Shown here: positions 11,122 through 21,692 of the stretch, in pieces
Layout of the letters: each line of letters begins with the position of its first letter
Numbering within the stretch: position 1 is the first letter of the stretch
The notes under the pieces: generated by a model
The model's database searches: none
Seen by the model: only the letters and a program-made list of their open reading frames with translations
What the model was told of the DNA's origin: nothing
NCBI GenBank assembly: GCA_013368325.1
Contig: JAACJK010000007.1
Coordinates: 496,001 to 560,000 of the forward strand
Direction of reading: 5' to 3'
Length of the DNA stretch: 64,000 bases
DNA from: Ephemerocybe angulata
Taxonomy: Eukaryota; Basidiomycota; Agaricomycetes; Agaricales; Psathyrellaceae
Made by a program: the position numbers and the translations under genes

Positions 11122-12555
11122 ATGGGTGATTCAGACAGTAGCAACTCGGGCAATGCCAGGAGTAGGAAGGATAAGATGCCTAGTCTCTTTTCCACTAACA
11201 GGCCTACTTATGATCCCGCTTCACCCGCAAGCGCGATCAAGTTCTTGAACGGCGTAGAAGTGGCAGCCAAGGCGGCTGGGATCTTAGAGAAGGACCAGGA
11301 AGTGGTAGAGCAAGCGTTGGCCTACCTAGACTTGGACATTGCTAGAAAATGGGCACAGCTGACGGGAGGACAAGCTCCCTTTAGTTGGGCAAACTGGAGA
11401 AAGGCCGTGGAAAGTACCCTACCCAAGACTGTTCGCTATAAAGGAGGATCCATAGAACGGCTTGAAAAGCTCTGCGCTGCGTTAATCGTCCGTCCTATTG
11501 GAAAAGACGAGCGGCCTGGCTATTACGACTTTATGTTGGGGTTCAAAGCAGAGGCGAAGCCGCTCATCGAAGAGGTGCCGCCGCTGGTTTCGAACCGTGA
11601 CTTGGTCAAGCGGTTCTTGGAATGTCTGAAGCCCAGCTTCCGGGAAGTGTTAAGGGAAAGGTTGGAGACCAAAGGGGTTGCCAATGGTCGCACCTTGGAA
11701 GATCCTTGGGGAATCATAGAAGTCATGGAGCATGCCACTAAACTGGTTGACGCCGCGGCAGATGGACCGTTTGGACTTCTCGCCGAGGAAGAGTCACAAG
11801 CTACTTATAAAAGGTCGAGCCCTAGCGGCAAGATGACAGTAGCCCGTGAAGCCGAAGTCAAGCAGGAAGACTTCTCCTCTCATTTCCAGGATGTCTTCGC
11901 AGGCATGGATACTTTCAAAACGGAAATCCAGAAATTAAGCGCTAAGTTAAGCGCCCTAGAAACAGGAGCGGCTCGCCAGACTTACGTCCAAGCCCAGAAG
12001 CCGCCGTATGCACCTTCAGGAGGGGCGAGCAGTGCGATGAAGCCAGGCATGTATCCAAAGCCGCCTGGAGCTAACTTCTCGTGCTTCTACTGCGGGGTGG
12101 CAGGTCATGGCATTGGCGAGTGCGCAGAAATGGAAAAAGATAGAGCGGCCGGGAAGTTCACTCAACAGATTCCGAGGGGTCCTATCTACGTGAATAATAC
12201 CCTTGTGCGCTCTCGTCACCCAGACGGGTCTACTATGAAGCAAAGAGTGGATCAGGCTTGGGCAGGAGGCGCCTCGGTCAATTATCAGGAAGAACACACC
12301 CCTTATTACGACGCCTATGGACAGGAGTGGGACGACGAGTTGGTGACACACGAAGTCTTCCACCAGACTATCGCAGGCATGACCAACCAAATCTTGTCTG
12401 CGATGGGAAAGGAGACTCCGGCCCCAGCGGCGCCGCCGCCTCCTGAACCAACAGCTCGTGATGTTCTCTTAGCGGTCCAGGATCTGGGCAAGCGGGTTGG
12501 TGCCATTGAGCAATACGCGATTAACACGCGCGCCAACCAGGAACGGGATTTTTGA
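11122..12555 (+). CDS. gag: Gag protein of the Ty3/gypsy element
   Basis: This 477-residue protein starts at the first in-frame ATG. A helical, charged N-terminal two-thirds is typical of a capsid region. A CCHC zinc knuckle follows (Cys321, Cys324, His329, Cys334; C-x2-C-x4-H-x4-C) for binding the element's RNA. The C-terminus is Pro-rich and then coiled-coil-like. Gag forms the cytoplasmic virus-like particle in which reverse transcription takes place. The stop (TGA, 12553-12555) overlaps the next open frame, which is in the -1 frame and open from 12525; there is a five-T run (GATTTTTGA) at the stop. Confidence 0.9.
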   Translation: MGDSDSSNSGNARSRKDKMPSLFSTNRPTYDPASPASAIKFLNGVEVAAKAAGILEKDQEVVEQALAYLDLDIARKWAQLTGGQAPFSWANWRKAVESTLPKTVRYKGGSIERLEKLCAALIVRPIGKDERPGYYDFMLGFKAEAKPLIEEVPPLVSNRDLVKRFLECLKPSFREVLRERLETKGVANGRTLEDPWGIIEVMEHATKLVDAAADGPFGLLAEEESQATYKRSSPSGKMTVAREAEVKQEDFSSHFQDVFAGMDTFKTEIQKLSAKLSALETGAARQTYVQAQKPPYAPSGGASSAMKPGMYPKPPGANFSCFYCGVAGHGIGECAEMEKDRAAGKFTQQIPRGPIYVNNTLVRSRHPDGSTMKQRVDQAWAGGASVNYQEEHTPYYDAYGQEWDDELVTHEVFHQTIAGMTNQILSAMGKETPAPAAPPPPEPTARDVLLAVQDLGKRVGAIEQYAINTRANQERDF

Positions 12556-13847
12556 AGAGCTCGAGGAAGGGACCCCCGAATCCTCCTCGAGCGAGTGGAA
12601 GTAAGCCCCGGGCAGCTTCAGAAGAAACAGAAACGGAGAGCGAAGATGAAGAAGAGGAAGAGGTAGTCAGAAAAATAGGAAAACCCAAAAACAATACAAA
12701 ACAGAGGTTGGAACCACACGGCTTGGAAATCATCTCGCCGCCTAGGCCGAAGATGTTCCCATATGTCGATGTTCCACCTCTACGGACGCAGCCCGTCCCG
12801 GCGGAAAGGAGGGGGGAAGCGCCTGGCGCGCGACCTGATCCCAAACCGCCTAGGCAGGGAGAAAAAGGGGTACAGCCCAAGCGGACTAGCAGTATAGACA
12901 AAGCAAGGGTTGTGGAGGTGATCAGCGAGGTCTTTAAAATGACTTACCCTGTAACCATCCAGGACCTCTTGTCTTTGTCTCCAGCTGCCCGCACGGCGGC
13001 GCAAGAAATCATGAAGAAAAGGAGACCGGCTGGAGCAAAGTCAGAATCCGAACGAGACGCAGCGCGAAGACTTCAAGCGGCGTTATCAGAGGAACTGATG
13101 GAGATCAACTTGAACTTAGGTTTGACAGAGGAAGAGGCCGAAAAGGAATTGCTAGGCATATTCCTAGGGGAGACCGGTTCGGAAGACAGTACGGAGGCTA
13201 CACCAATGGTGGAAACTTTTGTGCAGTTGGGACCTGAGGATTTACCTCTCGGAGAGGCGTATCAAGCAGACGGCGTGGAACGCATACCCGATGGGTCACT
13301 CATTATCCCCGACCCGGTTGAAATCTTCCTACAGACCGACGACCCCGCTCGACAGAGGGGCAAGCCCCTGATCACCGCTTCAGAATCACTACCCATTCGC
13401 GCTTTCTTTCCCCGCATCAACAACGCGAAACATGAAGAGGCCATCTTCGATGAAGGCTCTCAAGTGTGTTCGTGCAGTGAGGAGTCAGCATTGAAGTTGG
13501 GCATTGGCTGGGATCCGGACTTCGTGATTGGACTTCAGTCCTCTAACAAGACCACGGCTTCCTCTCTAGGATTGGCTAGGAACGTGCCCATAGATTGTGG
13601 AAACGGAGTGGTAGCATATGTGCAGCTTCATGTTGTACGCAACGCTGCGTACCGCTTCTTACTAGGAAGGCCGTTCTTGGCGGTCATGAGAGCAGTATCG
13701 GCCTGCCACGCAGATGGTAGCCATACCATCACGCTGACTGACCCGAACAATGAGCGCAGAATCACTATCCCTTCCTACCCTAGGGGGAAGATTCCTGCAC
13801 AGTTCGAGGCTGAAGCGGGAGAGCATTTTCGGCTCTCGAGGATTTGA
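12525..13847 (+). CDS. pro: Aspartic protease-containing polyprotein segment
   Basis: The frame is open from 12525 and carries no early ATG; the TTG at 12552 overlaps the gag stop. It is probably translated by a -1 shift or by restart after gag. The N-terminal part is acidic, low-complexity and probably disordered, followed by a helical region. A retroviral-type aspartic protease domain occupies roughly residues 290-400: AIFDEGSQVCS holds the catalytic Asp in the D-[ST/E]-G position (here D-E-G, versus the usual D-[ST]-G), and FLLGRPFL is the conserved I-L-G-R-like block near the domain end. It cleaves the gag-pol polyprotein. The Glu beside the catalytic Asp is unusual. The stop at 13845-13847 overlaps the pol frame. 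Confidence 0.8.
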   Translation, partial: HARQPGTGFLKSSRKGPPNPPRASGSKPRAASEETETESEDEEEEEVVRKIGKPKNNTKQRLEPHGLEIISPPRPKMFPYVDVPPLRTQPVPAERRGEAPGARPDPKPPRQGEKGVQPKRTSSIDKARVVEVISEVFKMTYPVTIQDLLSLSPAARTAAQEIMKKRRPAGAKSESERDAARRLQAALSEELMEINLNLGLTEEEAEKELLGIFLGETGSEDSTEATPMVETFVQLGPEDLPLGEAYQADGVERIPDGSLIIPDPVEIFLQTDDPARQRGKPLITASESLPIRAFFPRINNAKHEEAIFDEGSQVCSCSEESALKLGIGWDPDFVIGLQSSNKTTASSLGLARNVPIDCGNGVVAYVQLHVVRNAAYRFLLGRPFLAVMRAVSACHADGSHTITLTDPNNERRITIPSYPRGKIPAQFEAEAGEHFRLSRI

Positions 13848-16800
13848 TCGATGATCAAGGAGAGGTCGCACTGTTGGTGGAAATGGACGAGAGCGGCTTC
13901 GCGCGCTTCTCAGGCCTCGCAGTGCCGGGTCAGAAAGAGGGCTTTACAGAAAATGAGTTGAAAACCATATATCTACAACAGGCATTAAAGGAAACAGGTG
14001 ATCAAAAGGCAAAAGACGTGTTCGAACAATACCTCCAGACGGGCGCTAAAACAAGCGCCGAGTCACAACCTTCGGGTAATCCGAACAAGGCAGGCGGGGT
14101 GAAAGGAGTTTCCAAAGGAACCAAGTACAAACCGGTTGACAAGAAAGTGAGGCCGGTATATGGAATAGTTCCGGAGGAGTTCCAAGTGGTACGCGAAATT
14201 AAGGGAGATCCCTTAGCAGGGATGCCTGAATTGCCTACGCACCCGCCTGAGTTCACACCCAAGGGGCGGTACACGCAAGAAAGGATGGAGATGTTCGATA
14301 AAGCCCATCCAGGGTTCTGGACGGATGAAGAAAGGAAACTGGCGCATCATCTAATGGCTGAACAAAACGAGGCTTTTGCATGGGAAGAGTCTGAACGGGG
14401 CAAGTTCCGCGAGGACTTCTTTCCCCCAGTAAAAATCCCGACTGTCCCGCACGAACCCTGGGTACTGAAGAACATCCCCATCCCTCCTTTCCTGTTCTCA
14501 CAAATCTGCGATATCATCAAAGGCAAAATAGATTCTGGTGTGTATGAACCCTCGTCATCCTCATATAGGAGCCGTTGGTTCTGCGTTCTCAAGAAGGATG
14601 GAAAAAGTCTACGCCTCGTACATTCTTTGGAGCCGCTTAACGCCGTAACCATTGCACACTCAGGCCTCCCACCTCTCACCGAGGAGTTGGCGGCCCGATT
14701 TGCAGGGTATGCGTGCGGCACCACCATGGACTTGTATGTGGGATATGACGAGCGGATTCTGGATGAGCGGTATCGGGATTTGACCACTTTTCAAACACCG
14801 TTTGGAGCCATGCGGCTGGTAACGCTACCCATGGGCTGGACTAACTCTGTACCCATCTTCCACGAAGACGTAACTACTATCCTTCAACCTGAGATCCCGG
14901 AGTGGACTGAGCCGTTTGTAGATGATGTTCCAGTAAGGGGACCGAAGACGCGGTACGAACTGCCAGGAGGCGGCTTCGAAACTATTCCCGAGAATCCTGA
15001 GATTCGAAGGTTCGTTTGGGAACATTTAACAGTGGTCAATAGGATTATACAAAGGATGAAGTATTGCGGGGGTACGTTTTCTGGGAAGAAAACGTTCCTG
15101 TGTGTGCCGGAATTCACAGTGGTGGGGCACTTGTGCTCATACGAGGGCAGGAAACCAACTGAGGACCGCGTAGGAGTAATCTCCAGATGGGGTCCTTGTC
15201 GCGACGTTTCGGACGTCAGAGCATTCCTAGGAACCGTTGGCACGTTCAGGATCTTTATTCCGGGCTATGCCACGCGGGCTAGCGCCATCCAGAAACTCAC
15301 GAAAAAGGAGATAAGGTTCGAGTGGGGGCCTGAGCAGGATGCAGCAATGGAGGACTTGAAAACGGCAGTAAGCGAGGCGCCAGTATTAAAACCACTGGAT
15401 GTCACCTCTGGGATGCCAGTCAAGCTCTCAGTAGACACCTCGTACATTGCAGTTGGATGGTACATCAGTCAGCAGGACCCAACTGACCCCAAGAAATGGC
15501 ATTATGCCAAGTTCGGGTCGACCCTGCTGAAGCCGCCTGAAGCTAACTACTCTCAGCCCAAGCGAGAACTCTATGGCTTGGTGAGAGCACTCAAGGAAAA
15601 TGAGTACATGCTCATCATGGCCAGGCCGCTCATCGTGGAGACGGATGCGCAATATATCCAGGGGATGCTCAAGAATCCTCAGTTGGGGCCGAATGCCACC
15701 ATTAACCGTTGGATCGAACAGGTTCGGAAGTTCCAGTTTGAGTTACAACATGTGCCAGGGAAGACGTTCGCAGCGGACGGTCTCTCCAGGCGACGTGCAC
15801 AGCCAGGCGACCCGCCTAGAAAGGAGTTCGAGGAAATAATGGACATAGACCCGGACGAACCTATCACATTCTCCAAACCTAACCCTGAGGATCCTGAGCC
15901 GCTCGAGTTTGAAGACTTCAAGCACCTCATTGATACGAGGGGAGGTTATCTACAGGAGATTTGTGAAGAGGAGGCGTCCGAGACTTGGGTAGAAACGGGT
16001 TTTCATAGTGACGCCGCTCAGATGGCAGCCATCAATATGTTAGAGGTAAATGGGCGCGCCAGGGACCCACAAGGTCCCACAACTAGCGATATCCTCGTAA
16101 ACGTAGAGGTGCTGCCGGAACATTCAGATGAGGATTACCCTTCTGAATGGAGAACGGCGTCCGCATTACGCATGGATGCTTGGTTACCTATAATTCGTCT
16201 CTGGTTCCTGCAGAAGGACAGGACGCGGATGCCGCGAGGCGTGGAAAAAGGGGAATGGGATAAGTTCAAGCGGGCAGCGCAGCACTTCTTCTTGGGAAAG
16301 GACGGTCGACTCTTCAGGAAAGAAAATGGGTATGGTATGCATCAGTTGGTCGTGGGTTCAGAAAAACGCATGTATATGCTTAAAGCGGCCCACGATGCTA
16401 TGGGACACCGCGGGACCTTCGCTACCAAGGGATTACTATTGAAGCGGGTATGGTGGCCGGAGCTGGATCGGGACGTTGAAAACTACGTTAAAACGTGCCT
16501 GCTCTGTCAACAGCGCCAGAAGCTCCTAGTCAAAATCCCTCCAATTGTGACTGAAACCCCGTCGGTGTTCCAGACGGTGCACATCGATGTCATGCACATG
16601 AGCCCGGCCAGTAACGGCTGTGGGTACATTGTGCATGGGAGAGACCATTTGACATCTTGGATGGAAGGGAGGCCGCTCCGGAAGGAAAATGCGGCGGCTG
16701 TAGGCGCCTGGCTTTTCGAAGACATTATCTGTCGATGGGGTTGCCTAAGGGAAATTGTCACGGACAATGGGAAGCCCATGATTGCAGCAGTGGAATGGCT

Positions 16801-17608
16801 CGAGAAGAAGTATGGGATTAAGAAAATCGCTATCTCAGGATACAACTCGAGGGCAAACGGGAAGATCGAGCGGCCTCATTGGGACGTCCGACAGAGCCTG
16901 TACAAAGCCACGGGGGGTGACGCGAGTAAGTGGTATTGGTTCTTCCACCATGTTATGTGGGCGGACCGCATTACTATCCGAAAACGCCTGGGATGCTCGC
17001 CTTTCTTTCTCCTAACAGGCGCGGAGCCTGTCACGCCGCTTGACGTTCAGGAAGCCACTTGGCTGACTGAGCCGCCCACGGGTATGATGTCTACGGAGGA
17101 CTTGATAGCCTCCCGGGCTAGGGCTCTGGCTAAACATCAGACTCACGTCAGCTCGGTCATGACCAGGATCAGCGAGGAGAAACGGCGTCGTGTCGCTGCC
17201 TACGCTGAAGCTAACAGGGCTACTATCAAGAACTGGAATTTCAAACGGGGTGACTTGGTTCTGATGCGTAACACGAACATTGAGTCGAGCCTGAATAAGA
17301 AGATGAAGCCGCGTTATCTGGGTCCCATGGTTGTGGTATCACGAAACCTGGGCGGCGCGTATATCTTGGCGGAACTTAATGGAGCGGTGCATCAGAGCAA
17401 GGTTGGCGCTTTTAGGGTGGTTCCTTACTACCCCAGGAAGGCTATACCTCTGGAAAAGGACTCCATGGAAAACATAGATATTGATAATAATACACTGGCA
17501 GAAATGGAACTATCTTTGGATGATGGGGAACAGGGGGAACACAGGGATTTTAATTTTATGGGAATGGGGAAACTGCAAACCTTGGATGAAAATGCGGAGG
17601 AAGATTAG
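13814..17608 (+). CDS. pol: Reverse transcriptase-RNase H-integrase (pol)
   Basis: The frame is open from 13814 and lies -1 to the protease frame; a TTG at 13844 overlaps the protease stop. Numbering from that codon gives 1254 residues. The RT palm has LRLVHSLEPLN, TMDLYVGYDER and the catalytic F-V-D-D box at about 358-361. RNase H follows, with VDTS, REL-YGLVRAL and ETDAQY. The integrase has an HHCC zinc domain (H...GH...C-L-L-C), then a catalytic D, D, E triad with Asp974 and Glu1009 separated by 34 residues (DD35E). A C-terminal GPY/F-type module (PRYLGPMVVVSRN...) completes it. It copies the element's RNA into DNA and inserts it. All catalytic residues are present. The TAG stop (17606-17608) overlaps, on the other strand, the stop of antisense gene A. 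Confidence 0.93.
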   Translation, partial: SGRAFSALEDLIDDQGEVALLVEMDESGFARFSGLAVPGQKEGFTENELKTIYLQQALKETGDQKAKDVFEQYLQTGAKTSAESQPSGNPNKAGGVKGVSKGTKYKPVDKKVRPVYGIVPEEFQVVREIKGDPLAGMPELPTHPPEFTPKGRYTQERMEMFDKAHPGFWTDEERKLAHHLMAEQNEAFAWEESERGKFREDFFPPVKIPTVPHEPWVLKNIPIPPFLFSQICDIIKGKIDSGVYEPSSSSYRSRWFCVLKKDGKSLRLVHSLEPLNAVTIAHSGLPPLTEELAARFAGYACGTTMDLYVGYDERILDERYRDLTTFQTPFGAMRLVTLPMGWTNSVPIFHEDVTTILQPEIPEWTEPFVDDVPVRGPKTRYELPGGGFETIPENPEIRRFVWEHLTVVNRIIQRMKYCGGTFSGKKTFLCVPEFTVVGHLCSYEGRKPTEDRVGVISRWGPCRDVSDVRAFLGTVGTFRIFIPGYATRASAIQKLTKKEIRFEWGPEQDAAMEDLKTAVSEAPVLKPLDVTSGMPVKLSVDTSYIAVGWYISQQDPTDPKKWHYAKFGSTLLKPPEANYSQPKRELYGLVRALKENEYMLIMARPLIVETDAQYIQGMLKNPQLGPNATINRWIEQVRKFQFELQHVPGKTFAADGLSRRRAQPGDPPRKEFEEIMDIDPDEPITFSKPNPEDPEPLEFEDFKHLIDTRGGYLQEICEEEASETWVETGFHSDAAQMAAINMLEVNGRARDPQGPTTSDILVNVEVLPEHSDEDYPSEWRTASALRMDAWLPIIRLWFLQKDRTRMPRGVEKGEWDKFKRAAQHFFLGKDGRLFRKENGYGMHQLVVGSEKRMYMLKAAHDAMGHRGTFATKGLLLKRVWWPELDRDVENYVKTCLLCQQRQKLLVKIPPIVTETPSVFQTVHIDVMHMSPASNGCGYIVHGRDHLTSWMEGRPLRKENAAAVGAWLFEDIICRWGCLREIVTDNGKPMIAAVEWLEKKYGIKKIAISGYNSRANGKIERPHWDVRQSLYKATGGDASKWYWFFHHVMWADRITIRKRLGCSPFFLLTGAEPVTPLDVQEATWLTEPPTGMMSTEDLIASRARALAKHQTHVSSVMTRISEEKRRRVAAYAEANRATIKNWNFKRGDLVLMRNTNIESSLNKKMKPRYLGPMVVVSRNLGGAYILAELNGAVHQSKVGAFRVVPYYPRKAIPLEKDSMENIDIDNNTLAEMELSLDDGEQGEHRDFNFMGMGKLQTLDENAEED

Positions 17609-19200
17609 GCTGATGCCTCGTCACTTTCTTCAGCCGGCGAGCTGCCATCCTCGTACACCGACACTGACCCTTCGGGTTCGTCAACGGACATCGCCTCTTC
17701 GTCTTCGGACGTGGGGATTGATACCACTTCATCTGCTTCGTGCAGGGCGGGCTCGGACGGTTCAGCAACGGTGCGAGCGCGGGTCTCACTGGAGGAGGCA
17801 GGTACACCGACCACGGCGCCGCGTGCGGGCGTGGCGGGCTGTACCTTCTTCGACGGGGACCGAGCGGTCTTGGGGATGGGGTCGCGACGCGTCCATGCGC
17901 CCGGCTTCGACGTCTCTTCCTTCGTCTCCGCGGTCTTGTTGCTCCGCGTGGTTCGGGTGACCTCCTGCTTGGAGGTCTCCTGAACTTCCCCCTTCTTGAC
18001 CTCCTTCTGTTGCTCCTTCTTCTCCGTCACCTCTTTCTCGGTCTTGGTACCTTTCTGTACCTCCTTCTTCTTCTCCTCCTTCCCACGACGTTTCTTCTCC
18101 TTCGCCGAAATCTCCCCGCTCGCGACCGCCTTCCCCTGCTTCTTCGTCTCCTTCTTCGCTTCGACTGCTGGACCTGGCGCGGCCTTCGCCTCGCGCTGCT
18201 CTTGCTGCATCTGCTGAGCGGTGGCGGCGATGGCGGCGTTCATGGCTGCGGCTTCGTTCGCCTCGCGGGCGGCTTGGAGCGTCTGTTGGCGCGTCTGAGT
18301 ATCCTCCCACGAGCGTCGAAGTAAGGCGTGGATGCCGAGTAGCTGCTCGATCTCGAACAGCGTCACGTTCATACGTGCGGAGAGTAAAGCGGAGGCTTGG
18401 TGGAGTTCCTCCTCGTCCAAGGACGCGGAGGGCATCGACGCGGTCACTTTCCCTGCTTCCGCTAGGATCGTGCGAGTATGCGCGGTGTCGCGCGGCGCTG
18501 GGACCGACTCTGGTCATAACAGCGTCGTCAGCGTATACCTGCGTGAGGCGGTACATGGAGAAGTGCGTACGGGGTGGAGCAGGGCGGGTTGTGGGTGCGG
18601 CACGATTTCCAGCGGCCCACTCGCTCAACTGGGGAGTAATGAGTCAGTTTGGGGGAGGGCGCTTAACCGGCAATCAAATAGGCGCTCACCGTGCGCTTCT
18701 GGGTTGGGCGGCCTGCGTTGCTCGGCCCAAAGTCAGGGAGCGGCCCGAGGTCTGTCATGGTGGAATCAAAGTCGGTCTGACCGGACTGGGCGGCTCGGCT
18801 TCGCTCGCGCAGCAGCTGGATGCGATCCTTGAAAGTACGAGGGAAGTGATTCTCCATGCTGGCCTGCTGGCTGGCCGTGTTGAACTCCGTTAGGAAGTTG
18901 TTCACCTTGGTGAGGAACTTTCCAACGTAGGATTCGCGCAGGGTGGCAGGATCGGACTCGATCCATGCCAGCTACAGGGTCGCGTGAAGATGAGCGGTGT
19001 GTAAACAGGAGTGCGGAACGTACGGCCTCCTCCAGGCCTGCCATCATGCGCGTGGCGTACTCTCTCAGCGCCGGGTCATCGCGCGCCTCGAAGGCTTGCT
19101 GCCGCTTCACGTATTCGGTGGTCGACGATAGGGCGTCATACCCTTTGGTGATAACGGACGTGCTTAAACGCCCGGCGGGTGTACTACTGGAATTGGCCAT
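17605..19200 (-). CDS. Antisense gene A carried by the LTR element (unrecognised)
   Basis: Minus-strand ATG at 19200 (MANSSSTPAGRL). Predicted exons: about 19200-19012; about 18975-18690 (LAWIESDPATLRESYVGKFL ... QKRT); a short exon from about 18631 (SEWAAGNRAAPTTRPAPPRT); and a long last exon to 17605. Introns are bounded by GT...AG; two are unusually short (about 30-35 nt). The N-terminal half is helical. The C-terminal ~200 residues are highly charged (runs of Lys/Glu), then Ser/Pro-rich and acidic, so probably disordered and nuclear-like. The orientation is opposite to gag-pol, so introns would not be spliced from the genomic RNA and survive transposition. No known domain is seen. Confidence 0.65.
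18646..18657 (+). repeat. Polypurine-tract-like motif, internal copy 1
   Basis: AGTTTGGGGGAG matches the tract directly before the 3' LTR (22372-22384). On the minus strand it forms the pyrimidine tract of a gene A intron, which may explain it. Confidence 0.45.
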
Positions 19201-19922
19201 GTTATCTGAAGCGGTTTGACAAGGCCAGGCGGCGTGGCTTTGCGTTTTTATAAAGCATGTGAGACCCCGCCTGCTCCAAATCGTGAATGTTCCATGGGTT
19301 TCTCGAGCGGGGTGTGTCTCGGTGTGAGACTCTGACCGGGGACGATCAGTCTGAGTTTGGGGGAGGGGGACCCGGGTTTGAATTCTCCTGGAGCTCAACC
19401 CGATCAATATTCCCAATACAACTCCAACTCAAAAGGATACAGGTCGTCACTAACCTGGCGATTGACTCAGATCCGGAGACACTTTACCGTCAGATTCAGA
19501 GGCTCACATAAGGTCACACACTGAGATTGGAGCAAGATAGGTGGAAATCGGGTAACAAATAAAAACAGGCATTGGAACTACAAGAATAGGACTACAAGAT
19601 AGTGGGACAAGGATAAATATTGGGAATAGCGGAACGCGAAGTCCAAAACAAACGTACAAGGGACAAGGAACGAGGTCGACTACGAAGTAAGGAGTTAGTT
19701 TGGGGGACGCGGAACGAGAAGAAGAGTAGAACTTACCGAAGAAAGGGGAAGAGATAAGGAGAGGCGGCGTACAACGAACAACTACAAACCGACGCCGCTT
19801 CTATCCAACGACCTCGTGCTCCCCGGACTCACCGTTCTCACTCTCGACCTCGGTATCGCCCTCCTCGTCGACGTTGGCAGGAGCGGCCTCCTCCTCCTCC
19901 TCCTTCTCTTCTTCGTCTGACG
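19201..19922. other. Spacer between antisense genes A and B
   Basis: No exon is supported. It contains two polypurine-tract-like motifs, AGTTTGGGGGAG at 19354 and AGTTTGGGGGAC at 19697. It should hold the gene A promoter and the gene B 3' end region. Confidence 0.5.
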
Positions 19923-21692
19923 TCAGTTGGACAGGTCCTTCGCGTACGCCAGAGCCCGCTCCTCAGCGTCCTCATACAGAGCGTAGAGGACGCGAGCGGA
20001 CCCCAGCTCCTGCATGATCAGGCGGGCCAGGGTTTGGACTCCTAGAAAATGGTTAGAAATTAATAGAAAAGGAGGAAATAAAATTGGACTTACGACGCGG
20101 CGCGAGCTCGTCTATCAGGGAAAGGGACCCATCTCGTGCGGGACGGGGTGCCGTGAACTGGAACCCACAACAAGCGGCCTTGGTAGCAGCACACTGGTCA
20201 CAACGAGTACCTCCCAAGAGGTCTCCGCCTGTACAGTCGATACCTCGACCCGCGCAGGTAGCGCAGGCGAAGCGGTGCTATCAACATGACAGGGAGTAAG
20301 AAAAAGAATGGGATAGGAAAACGGAATGACTTACACGAGACTCGGGGTTCTGAACCGCCGGCTTGGTGAGGGTCTTGAAGAACGGGGCGGCGTCAGTCAA
20401 GGGACCTTCCCGATACATCTTCGTAGCCCCGTCCTCCCTGATCGTCGCCGGGTTCTCGTCGGTCAAGTTCCTCTCGGCACCATACGCCCAGTGCCCGTTC
20501 GGCAGCTCGTTCCCATCCTGATCAACGAGCCTCTTCTTGAAGTTGTTGGGGTAAGGAAGGAGGATGTCGGGCGGGGTGATACCAGCTGGGTGGAATTTGT
20601 CGTCAGGGCGGAACAAGTACATGGCGCGTTTGCGCATCCCCTCGTGCGGCGTCACTCCTACCGTCTTGACCGGCGTCTCTGGCACCTCGCCTGAGGGGCC
20701 CGCTCCAGCACGACCCTTACCCTTCTCACGCTTCTTCCCCTCCTTCGAATCGTCGGTCTTGCGCTTCTTGGGCGGCGGAGGCGAGTCGGAAGGGACGGAG
20801 ATGGCTTGCTGAGGAGACGAGCCCGCTGTAGATAAGCGCGGCTCCCGAGCACGCTTGATGGGTGTGACTGGCGATGAGAGGACATTGGAGGGTCCCGCTA
20901 CAGGTCCACTCTCCCCGGTGGGAGGACGAACCCGACTTGGCACCTCGATGAACGGTCGAAGCCTGGACACAGCAGCGGCGTCGGCCACTAACGAGTCGTA
21001 CGCGGCGTCACGCAGAGGAATCCAGGCGGGGCCGTCATAGAGGAAGGATGGTCGAGAAGAGAATCCAGGTGGTGGAGGTGGTGGTGCAAGGTCGCCGTCA
21101 GCAAAGTCATGAAGGGGACCGAAAGACAACAGACTTTTGTTTGATGAACTATCGGTCTCTTCAAGCTTGAAAGGAAAAATGAGATCTGAGACCTGTGAAA
21201 CACCATAAGTCAGATCGAAAATCGGAAAAAGGAGAAACACAGGAACTTACGGAGGGGCTCCGATCGGCGCCGGCGAGGACTGGTGGAGCGGGGTCAGGAC
21301 CTGGGAACCCGAGGAAGCTCCCTTGTGGCCTGGGATTGGCTTCGAGCCACCAGAACAAGTGTAGGGCCAGGCGGTCCGAGTACGACGCCCCATCGAGGGC
21401 TAGCCAGAGGCGAGAGACGTGCTGACGGAAACATTCGAAGACGGGGTCCTCCCCGAGATCGAAGTCCGCAGCGGCTACAGCCTAAAACATGGAGCAGCGT
21501 CAGTGGGGATCTGTAAATAGAGGAAAACGGACTTACCATCTCATGAACCATGCTTTCAAGGTGGTGCTTCATGATGCCGCGCTTGCGATTGGTCTTACCA
21601 GGTGGAATGCCGCCGCCTCCGGTGCAGCAGTAAGGTTGGATGGCGCGAGAGGCAGAGTAGAGAGTAGGGAAGCGGGTTGCGAGAGAATCCAT
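19923..21692 (-). CDS. Antisense gene B carried by the LTR element (Cys-rich, unrecognised)
   Basis: Minus-strand ATG at 21692 (MDSLATRFPTLYSASRAIQP). Exons are separated by clear GTAAGT...AG introns: 21692-21538; about 21483-21251 (ADFDLGEDPVFECFRQHVSR ... LHLFWWLEANP); 21193-20335, a Pro/Ser/Lys-rich disordered stretch with KKRK-type basic patches, then YLFRPDDKFHPAGITPPDIL; about 20280-20095 with C-A-T-C-x6-C ... R-C-D-Q-C-A-A-T-K-A-A-C-C; and a last exon ending KDLSN-stop at 19923. The spaced cysteines suggest a zinc-binding region, loosely like fungal C6 motifs (inference). It probably acts in the nucleus, but its role for the element is unknown. Confidence 0.68.

Noticed and set aside
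17740..18324. Leucine-rich plus-strand frames opposite antisense gene A
   Set aside because: They are the complement of Lys/Glu-rich coding sequence, which automatically gives Leu/Phe-rich shadows; splice sites support the minus strand.
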